From assembly GCA_029817715.1 (NCBI GenBank), contig JARUPY010000079.1:3626988-3690987 (forward strand): DNA of 64,000 nt, given 5' to 3'. The stretch is from Melastoma dodecandrum (taxonomy: Eukaryota > Streptophyta > Magnoliopsida > Myrtales > Melastomataceae). How positions within the stretch are numbered: position 1 is the first letter of the stretch; each line of letters opens with the position of its first letter. The notes below the pieces were generated by a model, which saw only the letters and a list, made by a program, of their open reading frames with translations, was not told where the DNA came from and searched no databases. A program made the position numbers and the translations under genes. This document shows positions 21,132 through 34,300 of this stretch, piece by piece.

Positions 21132-24100
21132 ATGATGGTGATCTGGGTAATGGGTTTGGGAAAGGATTGGGTGTTTGGGCTCGCGGCGGCGGCGGCGCAG
21201 CAGCTCCGGGATGAGAAAGTCCGCGTATTTTGGAGGATGGGGAGGAGTAATAGTAGTGTAGGAAGTGGTAGCAGTGGTGGTGTTAGTAGTAAGAAGAGGG
21301 GGATGAAGAGGTGGTCCGTCTTGTGTGGGGCGATGCTCTTTGGGTTGGGGTTGGTTTCGTTGTTCGCTGGACACGTGGTGTCCGGCATTGAGTGGTATTC
21401 CCAGAGATTGGGTCACCGGGGTCTGTACTCTAAGTTGGTAGGTTCCCTGGGTAGTGTTAGGCACCCTTTTTTGTTCGGTGTTGGATTTGCGTGTTAGTGC
21501 ATTTTGCTGTTCTTCTGTGTAGATTTGATTAGATTGTTAGGTGCAGCATTCTGTTTTTATCCTTGCCTTTTTACCTTTTATGTTGAATTTGGGTGTTTGA
21601 ATTTGTGCCTCAGGCAATGATTTTGATTGCGCATTGACTAGTTCCGGGCATTGTTGAGCTCGATTTCGCTTGTTATGCACAAATGCTTTACTCCTACTGT
21701 TCCTTTGCTGTACTAGGACTCGCCGATTCATGTTGTGAAGTGTCGATCGGATTGATGACTATGATAAGCAATCTGAATGGAAAATTTGCAGGATGGTCAT
21801 GGTTATGGTCCAATTGATATATGGAAATCGCATTACTCGAAGTACTACTATGGATGCAGTCAAAGAGCTGCTGATTTCCCTCGTAAGTTGGATTGTGATG
21901 TAGTGGGCCTGCGATTCATTGGTTGATTTTTGTTGTACCCAACTGGGAGAAGCATTGCGATGATAATGTATGTGTTCTGGCAGGCGCTGTACGGGAGAAA
22001 TCTTCAAATGGCTATCTGCTGATTGCCACCAGCGGAGGACTCAACCAACAAAGGACAGGAGTAAGTTTATGATGTCAGCACTTTGTCGATTATGTTTGTT
22101 CGATCGATTCAGCATCTTATATGTTGAAGTTGTTGAATTTACATAGGATCGAATTCCTGGAAGGTTGACTAAATTTTAATCTCAGATAACAGATGCAGTT
22201 GTTGTCGCTCGGATTCTCAATGCCACCCTCGTCGTGCCTGAGTTGGATCATCATTCTTTTTGGAAGGATGACAGGTCAGTGGAGTCATGTTGGCTCTTTG
22301 AGTTAGAAGTGCGAGGGTTGTCGGTGATTATTTAAATAACTGGCTTCATTGAAATGGCAACTTTGCAGTGATTTTGCCAATGTTTTTGATGTGGATTGGT
22401 TTATTCACTCCCTTTCAAAGGACGTCACAATTGTTAGAAGAGTGCCTGATAAAGTGATGCGTTCCATGGATAAGCCACCATATACAATGCGAGTGCCTAG
22501 AAAATCGGAGCCGGATTATTATTTGGATCAAGTCCTTCCAATACTATTAAGAAGACGCGTGAGTCGACTTGTCACTCTGTAGCCCTCATTGGTTTGAAAT
22601 GTGGTCAATGGGCCAAATTTTACTTTTTTGTCCAAGCCCTTCCCATACTCTCTTTACAGTTCTGTAATTGCATATTCCTGCCACAGACCTTGACTTGATA
22701 TATCTTGTCTTGCAGGTTCTCCAGCTGACTAAATTCGATTACAGACTTGCAAATGACATTGACAGTGAGTTGCAGAAGCTGCGATGTCGAGTAAACTACC
22801 ACGCCGTAAGATTTACTAAACCAATTCGGGAACTTGGTGAAGGACTCGTTTCAAGGATGAGAAACATGTCTAAGCGTTATGTTGCTATCCACTTGAGGTA
22901 GAGCACTGGTTTAATTTGTCATGTATGCTGATTGGTTTCTGCTTAAGTATCTGTTGCTGAACTCTGACTCTGGCTATTGGCACTTCTTATTCCACTCTTA
23001 CCTCTTATTATCATCATTATTGATAGTTGACTAATCAGACATTGTGGTAGCAATTTAATCTTCGAAAATTTCCTTCTCTATATGGCATTTTCCTCCTGTA
23101 TGTACCAAGCATTTAATCATGTTTCTTAGATGCTTCTTCTCTTTGCAATTTTAGATTTTATTTATTCATATGCGTACATTCTTTTCCGCTGTTGAATCAT
23201 TACAGTGAGAAATGTTACTAACATTTTAATGACTGCCACTCTGTTCCCAGATGCTCTCCCTTAAGGCACATCATGACATAAATTCTTAATTTTCACTTTT
23301 GAGGATCCCTGTCCCATTCTAGATTTGTCTTGTTTTAGGATCTACCATTCGTGTTCACACATTGCCTTTTCAAATCTCTCTGCAAATAAAAAAGTATTAT
23401 GGTTGTTACTGAATTTCTGACTCTTATCTAATGCATTTAACCCTTTTTTACCGAAAAGAAAGAAATGCATCTCTTTACTTCCGAAGATATCTGCCCCTGA
23501 GCACACAATTTACTTTTGTACACTGACAAAACTCCATCACAGGTTCGAACCAGATATGCTAGCATTTTCGGGCTGCTATTACGGTGGTGGTGACAAGGAA
23601 AGATATGAGCTTGGAGAAATCAGGAAACGATGGACCAATTTACCTGTGAGACTTCAATCTGTTTCTGTCATGATTCTTCTTTTCACTTATCTGTGTCTCC
23701 ATGAATTCTGCCAAGACTTAAGGTTGTGCACTGATTTGCTTCAAGAAGTACCTATCCAATTCTCAATCTGGTAAATTTTTTTCTTATTTGTTGCAGGATT
23801 TGATCCCTGATGATGAACGAAGTCGAGGCAAATGTCCTCTTACTCCTCATGAAGTGGGCCTCATGCTACGTGGTTTAGGCTTTACGAATGACACCTACGT
23901 CTACGTTGCATCTGGAGAAATTTATGGGGGAGAAAATACATTGAAGCCTCTCCAAGATCTTTTTCCCAATTTTTACACAAAGGAGATGCTCGCTACCGAT
24001 GAACTGAAACCACATCTATCATTTTCATCCCAGCTGGCTGCGATTGACTACATTGTCTGTGATGAGAGCGATGTATTTGTTACAAACAACAATGGTAACA

Positions 24101-24742
24101 TGGCCAAAATTCTCGCCGGAAGAAGGTAAAATTCAGCTATCTCGATGTTGGAAGTACTTTCTTCTTGGAGGCTCTACTTCTGTAATGATATACTGAATTT
24201 TAGATCATGGGTGTTTTATCTTTTTGTTATTTGAAAAGTGTGATAGTCTATCTCAGATGGTTGCTATTCTTCCCATACTTTCTTACGTGATTTAAGATGC
24301 TTCTGTCGTCCATTGTAGGACTTTATTTGAATGTAGTATACTTGATGAATTTTAAGTTGAAAATTTGATTCCACATCAACTTTATCTACAGTCATGCATT
24401 ATAATACTCTTTTGCAAAAAGGTTACATTGTACTGTTTGGGATTGCATTCATTCTTGCTGTGTATGATGTTCTTGGTAATGTCCAGGAGGTTTATGGGCC
24501 ATAAGAGGACGATCAGGCCGAACGCCAAGAAACTTAGTCGTTTGTTCAAGAGCAGGGAGCGGTTGGACTGGGAATCCTTTTCCAGCAAGGTGAAGTCTTA
24601 TCAGAGAGGATTTATGGGTGAGCCGGATGAGATGAGACCAGGACGAGGTGACTTCCACGAGTTTCCATACTCTTGTATCTGCGAGAAGCCTCCCGCCTTC
24701 ATTGACGATGACAATGAACCACCCGAACGATTCACCTCATAA
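21132..24742 (+). CDS. GDP-fucose protein O-fucosyltransferase family protein, intact, 9 exons
   Basis: Type II membrane protein of the plant O-FucT (GT106/GT65-like) family, acting in the Golgi on cell-wall or protein glycans; acceptor unknown. Exons: 21132-21437, 21792-21882, 21984-22060, 22186-22274, 22369-22558, 22716-22897, 23543-23645, 23797-24125, 24487-24742. Phases agree, 1623 nt, 540 residues. A membrane anchor lies at residues about 61-84. Family motifs: SNGYLLIATSGGLNQQRTG, DAVVVARILNATLVVPELD, YVAIHLRFEPDMLAFSGC, the C-terminal SDVFVTNNNGNMAKILAGRR and a final EFPYSC block. Two starts are possible. The first Met at 21132 gives an Ala-rich extension, but the Met at 21237 (MGRSNSSVG) resembles the usual family start and would give 505 residues. 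Intron 6 is the longest (645 bp). Confidence 0.92.
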
Positions 24743-25348
24743 GCAGAGCCAAGTTCCTAACACAACGACCTTTGGAAGCAGTTTCAACTACAGGCCAGCA
24801 AAGAAGAGGGCATCAAGGTGGATGAACTACTATTTGACCCTGGATACAATCCCACCCGACTTCGTCTTCCTACACAATTCGTTAGTCACATCAGGATCGT
24901 ACCATCAAATGCCTCTCGTCACTTCAGCCTCCCGACGAGGTCTTCTCTAACTGTACCATATCTGTGAATAGAGCCAAGAATGTTTAGTTGTCAATTGTTT
25001 ATAGTCTGGTTGCTATCTGTCAACGCTTGTAACTTATCATAGGTCAGCACTGTCTTTCATGTCTGTGTTTTTTGTTCTTAGGATGCGGCTTTACTTCCTA
25101 GCCTTTGATGCATCTGGTCTTTTGATCTTTGCGCAAATGTTTGGCTTTGAACGCTAATGAACTTACAGCCATATTGACATTAAGTTGTTTTGGTTTTTCC
25201 TGGCCATGGAATTTCAAGTAGGTGAATGTCTGTGGGAGCCTGAATCGGTTCAAATTGGATTAGCAAGTATTTCTGGATGAAGGAGACATCATTTGCTCTT
25301 TCGATAAATGAAATGAGTGAAGTTTTCTATCAACTTTGTTCATACCCA
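24743..25348. other. convergent 3' flanks
   Basis: 3' UTR of the O-fucosyltransferase (plus) and of the MIP1/DUF547 gene (minus). No further gene seen. Confidence 0.45.
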
Positions 25349-28007
25349 TCAAGGTTTGTCTGTCAAGTCTTTTGAGAATACATACTGGAACCTCGAGTTG
25401 TAAGGTGACCACTCAGTCGCCTGAGATGTCCTCCTCCTACTTCTCCTGTCGATGCATCTCTGTATCGCCGCTTGTAGCCTCTTGTCGACAATATTCTGGA
25501 TCACCCAGTTGGGAAGATCATCCGCGCTGATTGCAGCTTCCTTGGCGAATCTCTCGAGCACCTTCGGCAGGAAAACCTTCGATTTCTTGATGAGGACGTT
25601 GGATTGCAGGAAATCACCCTTTGCTGCCGCGAGCTCTGACATAATGTTCGATCCCGTGTAGACCCTAAGCTACAATGTGTAGAGATGGCGAGGTTGATAC
25701 CATTTACTCGATCAGATGAAAGCAAAAGAGAGTTTTGGGTGATTTACCACAGGATCAGAAATAGCACCGGTACAAAGCCCAAAGTAGACGAGCGGTTGTG
25801 GATTGGCGAGGCCATACTTCAAGCCAAGCACTTGCCTTTCTTCGCCAGATCTTTTTCTTAGCGCGGCGGATACAAATGTTTCCAGCCACTGAAAGCATTT
25901 GCTAGTTTTTTATAATCAGCAGGCATGGATCATGTCATAGCAGAGCAGACGTAAAACGGACACTTACCCATCCTGTCCGCGGAGTTCGGAAGCAGAAAAT
26001 GGATTGCTCGATCGCAGTCGCGCTTATAATGTGGCCTCCAATGTTGTATGCAGCCTGCACTACATATATAGTCGCCAATCAGTTCGCCTACGGTTCATGA
26101 CATCTAGAAATCGAGCGAATATTGGATGCCATGTATGTACCTTGTGGAACAAGGCTAGTCTCTTCAGAGAACTGCTCGGTATTCCGTAGGCTAAGTACGC
26201 CTGCGAATTTTCGAGAAGGAAAAACCTTTTAACTGGGGCCAAATACAGAAAAAGGGTTATCCCGAGTCAGTTTGATCTTACATGCATGACAAGCGCATTG
26301 TAAACATTGATCCAGAAAGCCGTCAGCGAACCTTCATCCATTTGCCGGAGATTTACTTTCTCAAGCTGTTCTACGAGAATTCTGCGACCGAACCAAACTT
26401 GCTAACGTAAGAGTTAATCCATCAAATTATGCCAACTCATTGGCTAACCAACCAACCTGTAATTGTTGATGGCTAGCGAGGCATGTGAGAATTTCCCCTT
26501 TTCGGCTGATATCGGAGACATTTGCAATGCCGCTTTCAAGTTGCAGACATTTTCTTTTTGTATACTGTGTCTCGGAAGGATTCCGTTGGTTGGAGACCTC
26601 ATAAACAGTGGTGATTTCCCTGTATCTGCTGACGAGGCACTTCGTAGCCAACAGTACACGGCGGCCATACACTTGACCATCTCTTCGGACAACTTGCTTG
26701 GACATTCGTGAAGATGATCCTTCAGCGTGCGGATAACGGAATTTCGCTCTGTAATTGGCACCTTTCTGTATCGAGAGTTAATTTTCTCAAGCTGAACTTC
26801 TTTGCCGTTGCTTATAGGTGATTCGTTGCCAGTCCTCAGATCTCCCGTCACCCGGTCGGATATCAATGCCTGCAACGGTCGTAGAGGGAACTTCTTTGAA
26901 GAGCAAAATGAACTTGATATTATCATCGGATGCCTTCTCGCTGCCATATTTCTTGCATGAACCGGGGAAGTGACGCTCGAGCTCTTCTCGGAAGAAGGTT
27001 GACTAATGCACTGCTCGAATATGGCCCGGTAAAGCAAAAGAACCTGCTTCTCTTTGTCTGCTACTTCTTCCTCCAACGCTTCGATCTCAGCTATCAACTC
27101 CTTTGTCTGATCCACACGAATCGAAATCTCAGCAGCCCCCAAGATATGTTTTCTGATATGGCTATCCCTATATCCCTGGACACGCTCAACGTTCAAGAAA
27201 ACCTATAAAATTCACCTACCTTGGTAGCAACGTGACGATGCCCGGGAGATAAAGTACTTGATGCTCGGCCCATCGCCCTCTCTAGTGTGACTCGCATTGA
27301 TTTTTCTTGCTGCAGGCGCAACTGCAACTGCTCTATCTGCAGGCACAAATCATAAATGTAGTGCGGAGGAGCACAACTAGCTAGAGAAAAGCAATCCAGA
27401 GGCTTCCGCATACATCATTCTCGAGGGATGCCCGATGATTTGATACAACCTTCTTCCTGGCATAGCCAAGGGGCTCGAGTCGGGGACTGTGGGATCCGTG
27501 ACACATTGCTGAAGCTGTAGAGACCTGTTCTCGAGGAATAAATTTCTGATCAAGTAACAAAAACTACAAAATTTCTATTGAGAAGGAGGTCATACGATTC
27601 TCGCCTTGTGCTCCTTTCGGCGAGGTGAAGCTCCATCTCTGTACGCATCAAAATTCTTGTCGGACGCACTTGAGGCATGACAAACAACAGAACAGCATTA
27701 GTTATGGGCACAATGATGTTCATAACAGGTGCGTAAACATAACAGCATTGAAACTTGTTAACAAAAAATCTCAGGTTTTCATGTGGGAAGGAACACGATC
27801 CCAAAACATTTCATCCGATCCCGATCTCAGGCTGCGAAAGCAAAATGAGGATGAGAAGAGGAAAAGAAAATTCAACCTCCTAGAACGCCTGTGGTGAGCA
27901 TGGTGAGGGGAAGGCAGAGGCGACTCGCCGTGGACATCCCCTTCCTTCTTACAACCTTTGACTCCTGCTACAAAACTCTCTGATGCATTCAAGTTCCGCT
28001 CATCCAT
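25349..28007 (-). CDS. ternary-complex-factor MIP1 leucine-zipper / DUF547 protein, intact, 10 exons
   Basis: Plant protein of unknown biochemical role: an N-terminal coiled coil (Lzipper-MIP1) followed by DUF547. Exons (minus): 27877-28007, 27596-27668, 27414-27545, 27220-27336, 26457-27202, 26282-26381, 26141-26200, 25968-26054, 25748-25888, 25349-25669. Sum 1908 nt, 635 residues in frame. Coiled coil at about residues 107-135 (LENDIEQLQLRLQQEKSMRV) and 172-212 (QTKELIAEIEALEEEVADKE). DUF547 from about 400: FWINVYNALVMHAYLAYGIP, AAYNIGGHIISATAIEQ, LKYGLANPQPLVYFGLCTG, then FLPKVLERFAKEA. The start MDERNLNASE at 28007 is supported by the match of exon 1 to exon 2 phase. The acceptor of exon 5 (27203-27205) is the least certain, but it keeps the frame. 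Confidence 0.9.
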
Positions 28008-29437
28008 TATTCCTCTGCAGTCATCTCCTATCAACAACATTCAAAAACATTACCCTCATCTTCTTCTTCTTCTTCTTATTCTCCTTCTCCTTCTTACCAT
28101 CTTAAATTCTGCCAACTATCACTTGTTCGCCCTCACAAAAGAACAAGACCCGAACCTACCATTAATGTCACTCTCTACACACTGACAAGCCCTTAACACA
28201 CACACACACACTCACTCATTGAATGATTCAATGTTGGACTGGCATAAAAAGTGGAGGGAAAAAGCTGAAGGAAAGGATTTCTGAGTGTGTAGATGGAGGA
28301 GTTATTGCCGGTCAATTAGGTGAGCTTTTAACTAATCTGTCATGACGTTTTCAAAAACCTTGCCATATAAAGACCTATGATAAAGTGCTTCTCCAATATG
28401 TAGTAAGAACTAGCCTAGAGTTTCTTGCTCGACATAAACTGATCCGTCAAAGGCGGATGCTCTATGTTTCCAACATATTTCGGGACGAAAGAGGGACACA
28501 AAGGAGGGAGGCTCGTTGTCTGTGAAGTGGGGCATGAATTGAATTCTATCGATAAAAGGGTTGGCGAGGAGCATTCAATGTTCTTTTCCTGTAGGAATGA
28601 ACCGTTCCTTTCTCCTTCGTTCTTTGAACATTAAATGCGATGGAGAGGGGAAGAGGGCATTGCATATTGCATTTTGCTTCATCAGGGAAGATGAAAATAT
28701 CATTTGGTTCGATAGTTGGAGGTATTGGGTCTGGCATCATTTCAACTTTCAGTAGATTGAGTTGAGTGTGATTGATCCGGGAGTTCGATATCCTCGACCC
28801 GAGCCTCGAATAAAAAATTTCGATAACGCAGATATTCGACGGAGTATCGCTGCTCTCTCCTTACCATGCATTTCGTGCTTCGAAAATCGACCTCGGCTTC
28901 TTAACATTGATTTAGCTTTGACCTCACTTTGGACCAACTAATAATTTGACTTTGGCATCTATATGTATTAGCTAAACTCTGCCATTAGATTCGGGTTGTC
29001 GACCGTAACTATGTCTAATCTACACAACATACTCCCTACAAACATCCTTAACTCCGCTCCGCTGTTCTATCAAGCTAAGCTCGAAATGGATTGCGAATTG
29101 AGCTGCCGTAAATGCATTACACTCGAACAACTTCTTGACCTCTCGTCTCAGCAAATTAAAACGTTCCGCTGCCGTCTCCCTTCTCATACTAGAGCTCAAC
29201 TAAACTGAAGCTCTCAACCGGAAGCACGTGCCAATATTTCATATGATTGAGAAGATGATTAGAGAAACTTGTAAGCCCATTTGAATAGACACAAATTTAG
29301 GCCCAGTTAAAAACCTTAAAACAAACCAACAACATCGAACGGACGAAAACATCAGACGGACAGGAAAAAACCCCACCGGACAACGAAAGATCGACGTGCC
29401 CAAACCGTAGATTCCGATCACCTCCTCCGATAAAGCC
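28008..29437. other. intergenic region, divergent promoters
   Basis: Spacer of about 1.4 kb between the MIP1/DUF547 gene (minus) and the microprotein gene (plus). It contains a short CTT/CTC microsatellite (about 28060-28095) and a CA repeat (28197-28210). Short open frames at 28561-28755 and 28996-29208 have no recognisable features. Confidence 0.4.
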
Positions 29438-30773
29438 ATGCCCGTGAGCGACCCTTTCCCATCCCTTAACGTCTCGTCGATTTTGGTTTTGGTGGGTGTC
29501 GTCAAGTTCTTACCTTTTCTGGTTCCCTTTTGGTTGTTGTTTAGTTTGGTAGAACGGCGATAGTCGATGTGGAGCCGCCTAGTCCGATGAGGTACTTGAT
29601 CGGTGCGGCTGTCATGATGATCGGTGTTGTGTTCCCGGTCGGTTACATGATGTTTCGGAACAAGCGGGTGCCTTCTTACTCATCTCCAGTCGCAGCAGCC
29701 ACAGCCGTGGGGTCGTCCTCCTCGGGTTATTCCAAGCACACGTAGTTGAGGAAGTTGATCCTTTATTATAAGTACAATTTTTTTCTTTCTTTGTCGACTG
29801 CTTTCTCGTGATTGTTTTGAATCTTGTCAAAGTGTGTGGATCTGGGATCTGATTTTTTGGGGCAGTGTGGATTTTCATAATTTTTTTGAGGGTCTGATGA
29901 TTTGGGGGAGATTTATGTGTTATTGGATGCTTTTTTATCGAATAGTCTTTTCTTCTGGGATATTAGCCGTCGAATTGTGGCTGTAATTGACTCAGCGGAG
30001 AGCTAGATCTTCTTATGAAGCTCCATTTGGTTTGTTTGAGCTCAGGAACTTGCAGTTTGTCACAAATTGAGTTCTGAACTTAGTTGACTATAGCTTCGAT
30101 TAGTGAACCTTAGGTTATAAAACTGAAATTGGTGATAGCGAAACTGTGTTGGAGAGGTTGTTCATTACAGCATTGTTTCCTAGTTGAAGTTTATCCTCCT
30201 TATCCATCGATTTAAACTGAAATGTCTTAATTACATCATTGTGGCAAACCGTTGCGGCTCAATTATTCTAATAGGAGACGGTTAGCATTTGATTTGTGTT
30301 ACATCAGAAGTATAGAACTTTCCTTATCCATTAATTTGAAGAAACATAGGCTTATGGAGGGATCAGTCTTAATATGAGCATCGGGCTATTGCTCTTTTTT
30401 ATGGTATTATCAATTCTTTGCTATCCATTCATTTTGCCCTATGGAGAATGTGGTAAATAATCCATATTTGAGTCCGATCATAAAGACCAAATTGATTTTC
30501 TTCATGCATAAGGATACTAGAATGGTGAATTAGTATTCAAAAGCGATACCTGTGTAGATATTTCTCAATGAGTTAGTGGTCAGTTTTGGTAAGATCTGCC
30601 AAGATGATCGACATTAGAAAGGTTATCTATTCCTATGCTTGTCGTATTGCATATTCACCTGTCCGCGGCAAATTGTATTAGTAGAAGTGGGGTTTTTCAT
30701 GTTCTATACAGGGTCATTCTATTTTTTTTCGTGAATTTGCAGGAGCAAGGTTTTGATCGAGCATCACAATTGA
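29438..30773 (+). CDS. small single-pass membrane protein (about 93-96 residues), 3 exons
   Basis: Exon 1 starts ATG 29438 (MPVSDPFPSLNVSSILVLV). Exon 2 is 29545-29741 and reads FGRTAIVDVEPPSPMRYLIG, AAVMMIGVVFPVGYMMFRNK, then RVPSYSSPVAA and a Ser-rich stretch. Exon 3, 30743-30773, follows a TTTGCAG acceptor after a 1001-bp intron and reads SKVLIEHHN then TGA. The exon-1 donor is at 29491 (GTGGGT) or 29500 (GTCAAG); both keep the frame and give 93 or 96 residues. One membrane helix (YLIGAAVMMIGVVFPVGYMM) is followed by a positive cluster (FRNKR). From memory, short conserved plant proteins with the same MRY..G..MM.GV..P.GYMMFRNKRVP core exist; no function is known to me. If intron 2 is not spliced, reading continues to TAG at 29743. 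Confidence 0.72.
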
Positions 30774-31310
30774 GAATCATTTTTTCTTCTTGATCCTGAC
30801 AAGGCTAAGAAAGATTAATTGGATGAGAGTTGTGCTACTGATCTCCATTTAAGTATATTTGTAAATTCGTTGTCGCATTCTTGCATCAATACCAAGTCTA
30901 CACAGTCGTGCTTTGTCTGAACATGGTTTTATTGGTAACTGCATTCTCAGAACTTGATGCTGATGTCTTATTATCACTTTCAGTGTTTTCGGTTTATCAG
31001 CGGATGGTACCACTTATTTGTTAAATTTCTGTCTGAGCGGCTGCTACTGATACTATACAGATTGGATCAAGTGGTTTATACATCGTCCAATATCAGAAGT
31101 TTAATGGGCATTCCTACAGATGGTTGCCAACCTAGTTCAGAAGTTGCAGTTTTGTTTCTGCGACAATGAGACGTATTGCCGTGGAAGAATGGGTGCCGAA
31201 GTAAAAAAGCAACGATGAAAAGTTGTACAGTTTAACAGATTAAGTCGAATTGTTTAGATAAATCATGGCAGACAACACCAAGAAGCCTCGCCAATTCACA
31301 ATCACAAATG
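30774..31310. other. 3' UTR of the microprotein gene and spacer
   Basis: No coding signal. Convergent with the 3' end of PSD1 at 31311. Confidence 0.4.
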
Positions 31311-34300
31311 CTATTCTCTCCATCTTCCCAGTGCCTGTCCAACACGAATCCGATCGCCCTGTTTGACACAAAATCTGAAGCTCGATGAGCTATCATCATC
31401 ACCTGAAGAAAATGTAGGAGCCTGAAAAACGAGGACCACTGTTGACCCCATGTTGAATGCTCCTAGCTGAGAAAAAGATATGAAGTGTATCAATGTGCGA
31501 AGACAAGGGAACTGATCAGATAAAAACATGAGCCTCAAAAAAGAGATTTTCTAAACACGATACCTCGTCACCTTTTTTGAGCGCAATACCAACTCCCTCG
31601 GGTTCATAGTAACGTTCTCTAGGGGGCTCTTGCTGCAGTAACAAGGCCCTTGGCTGATTTGTCCACAGCTCGGGTTCAATAAAAAGCTGCGACCTCAAAA
31701 GTTAAACATAGATAGGAGGCTTACAGCTACCAGAAAAATACAGGTCTCAAGAAATTTTTGGGCTAACCTCAATTGACCCAATATTAGTCGCCCCTACTGC
31801 AGCCATGGCCATCATACCTGCCTGCCACTGACCTTCTAGGACTACCTGTGGAGAGAACAGCATTCAGCAAACATCATGAAAGGGAAGTGCATACAAAGCA
31901 GAATACAAAAGATCAAAGTATGAAGGTTTTCTACAATCTTAAGGTAGATAATTTTCGCAACCAGTAGATATTACTGAACAGACATTAAACTTAATCTGCA
32001 ATTTTTCCTTCAGAAGTATTTGATCACCAAGACTAGGAATGTATCAGAACACTTGATATATGCAGAAAAAGATAAACGTATTTGACATGCCAAGTCCTTC
32101 ATTTGACAGGATTTACCCTCTCGTTCTCTACATAAAGGTTTCTAATTGTTCTCACAGCACGTTCATTCATTGGATATAGACGCCCTGCGGGACAAACCAA
32201 AAGATGATCAATCACAAGCAAGATGAAACGGATAAAGGAAGCCCACAATTTTCCGGTCAAGTTTGGTACTCTTCCAAGCATTACTTAACACATATCATAA
32301 TAAATTGCACAGGGACGACTTTTATCACATGAAAAGGCACATTTCTGAAATGAAATCATCCCAGAGAGGATGCCGGAAATGAAAAAAGCACCCAAGCTTT
32401 AAAGTTCCAAATTATTTGACATGGACCAACTGGAATTTACAACTACTGGAAAACCAACACAAATATTCCTTTCCAAAGATGATTCTTGGCCACTGAAAAC
32501 TCATTTCACCGTGACAAAGAATAACATGCACGTATATGGTGTACTCATGAACTCATTATACAGAGCTTCTTCGGGCACATCAGCCATGTACAAGGCAACA
32601 CATACTCATGGACTTGTTTATACAGTGAATATAGAGCATAGAGTGCAGGGTTCATTGTTCTGATAAACTAATTGTAGTGTATCTGACAAAAAAAAAAGAG
32701 TTTACCCGAAAAATGCCGACGAGTATGCACATTCCAGTCAGTAGGAGAATGTATTCTATGATAGTCTCCCGGCCTCAAGTAAATAACACAGTAGAAGAGT
32801 CCTTTTTCAAGTGAACTACACAAAGACAACTGGTATATTAGCAAAGTTGGGACAGGTCCACTCCATAAAGGGCAAACATAAGAAGACAAAGATTGCCTAT
32901 TTCAAGTCTGGTTCTTGCAGGAAAGCAATCCTTACGTAACTAATACTTTCTTACTGAGATATGCTGAGAAGAAAAAATTTTGCAAAGTAAAAGAGAATAG
33001 TCTCTTCAAATAAATAACCAAAAAAATAAAAGTGAATCTGGAAGAGGTTGGTGTGCAGAGTTTTATTCATTAATTAAAATCTCATAGTGGAGGACAGACT
33101 TGGGAACAAGATATAAGGAGTACCCTGCTGGTTCAGACATTACTTCAGCTGAGGTCAATGACACTGTTGACAGCGAATCTGTCCTTTTTTCTTCTATACC
33201 ATTTTTTTCCACAAAACTATGAGGCGTACTTTCAGTTATTGCCAGACGAATAGGGTCCCCTCCAAGAAGTGACGTTACTGAATAAGTGGCACCTTTAACT
33301 TGTTCGATTATGCCACGAGAAGCCATCAGCTTGCCGCACCGTAAAATGATACCGTCCACAGGGCTAACCTATGAACAATTATTCTTAAGAATGCAAACAT
33401 GTACATCAAATGAGTGTAAGCTTGATACAGGGAAACCTAAGAAGATAATACCAGTTACCAGGCAATTGGAATTGGAATCAATTGGCCTCGAACCTTCCTT
33501 CAACCCGCGGACAAAAAAATCACGTAAAGAGGCATATTCTTCCAAAGGTAGAGCTACTTCTTCCAAGTCTGCATCACACGTAGCCAACGACATGCCCATT
33601 AACATCATGCAATCCAAAATTGCTCTAAAACAAATACTCTTCACTTTCACATACAACCAGGAGATTACAGAGAGGAAAAAGACAGATGTCGTACTTGAAT
33701 GGAAAGCCCGTGCCCACGCTTTACATAGATATGGCCGCATCCAGACAGGAACTTCCTGAAAATAGGCTTCACTGAGACAAAACTAAACTGAAAATACCAT
33801 CACAAGTGCCAAGACAACAGCAATCAGTACCAAGACTTCCTCCACATTATCACTAGATGACTGTTACGGGCTTTTCTGGGAGAGCCTATTGGCCCTTATA
33901 TAGCCCACATCGGCATCCCATACTACCGATGTGGGACTATTTCCACATATCAAGCCCACCACGTTCCGCGGCCCGACGCCCACGTGGGCTAGCTTTGCGC
34001 TAGCCTCACCTAGCCCCGCGCGAACGCTGCAATACCGGCATCACCGCCCGCGTGACCAGGTTTGCGCTAGTTTAACCTAGCCCCGAGCGAACACTGCAAT
34101 ACCGGCATCACTGGTTGCGCCGTGCACGCGGAGAGTAGTGGGTTGGCTCTGATACCACTTGTTACGGGCTTTCCTGGGAGAGCCCATTGGCCCTTATATA
34201 GCCCACATCAGCATCTCATACTACCAATGTGGGACTATTTCCACATATCAATGACAGCCCTAGTAGTCTCTAAACCGAACGGCCAGGTTGACTCAGTCAG

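Larger units (their letters stand above)
33862..34250 (-). mobile_element. complete TRIM (terminal-repeat retrotransposon in miniature), 389 bp
   Basis: Two direct repeats of exactly 91 bp (33862-33952 and 34160-34250), each starting TGTTACGGGC and ending CACATATCA, differ at 5 positions. They enclose 207 bp with no coding capacity. The 5-bp target duplication ATGAC is perfect at 33857-33861 and 34251-34255. A minus-strand primer-binding site TGGTATCAGAGCC lies beside the high-coordinate LTR, so the element is transcribed on the minus strand, in the same sense as PSD1. It is non-autonomous, moved by enzymes of another element, and lies within PSD1 intron 4. Confidence 0.95.

Noticed and set aside
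20940..21464. 174-codon minus-strand open frame rich in Pro/Thr/His
   Set aside because: Antisense of the O-fucosyltransferase first exon and leader; simple-sequence composition.
33286..33759. 157-codon plus-strand open frame
   Set aside because: Antisense of PSD1 exons 5-7 and their introns.
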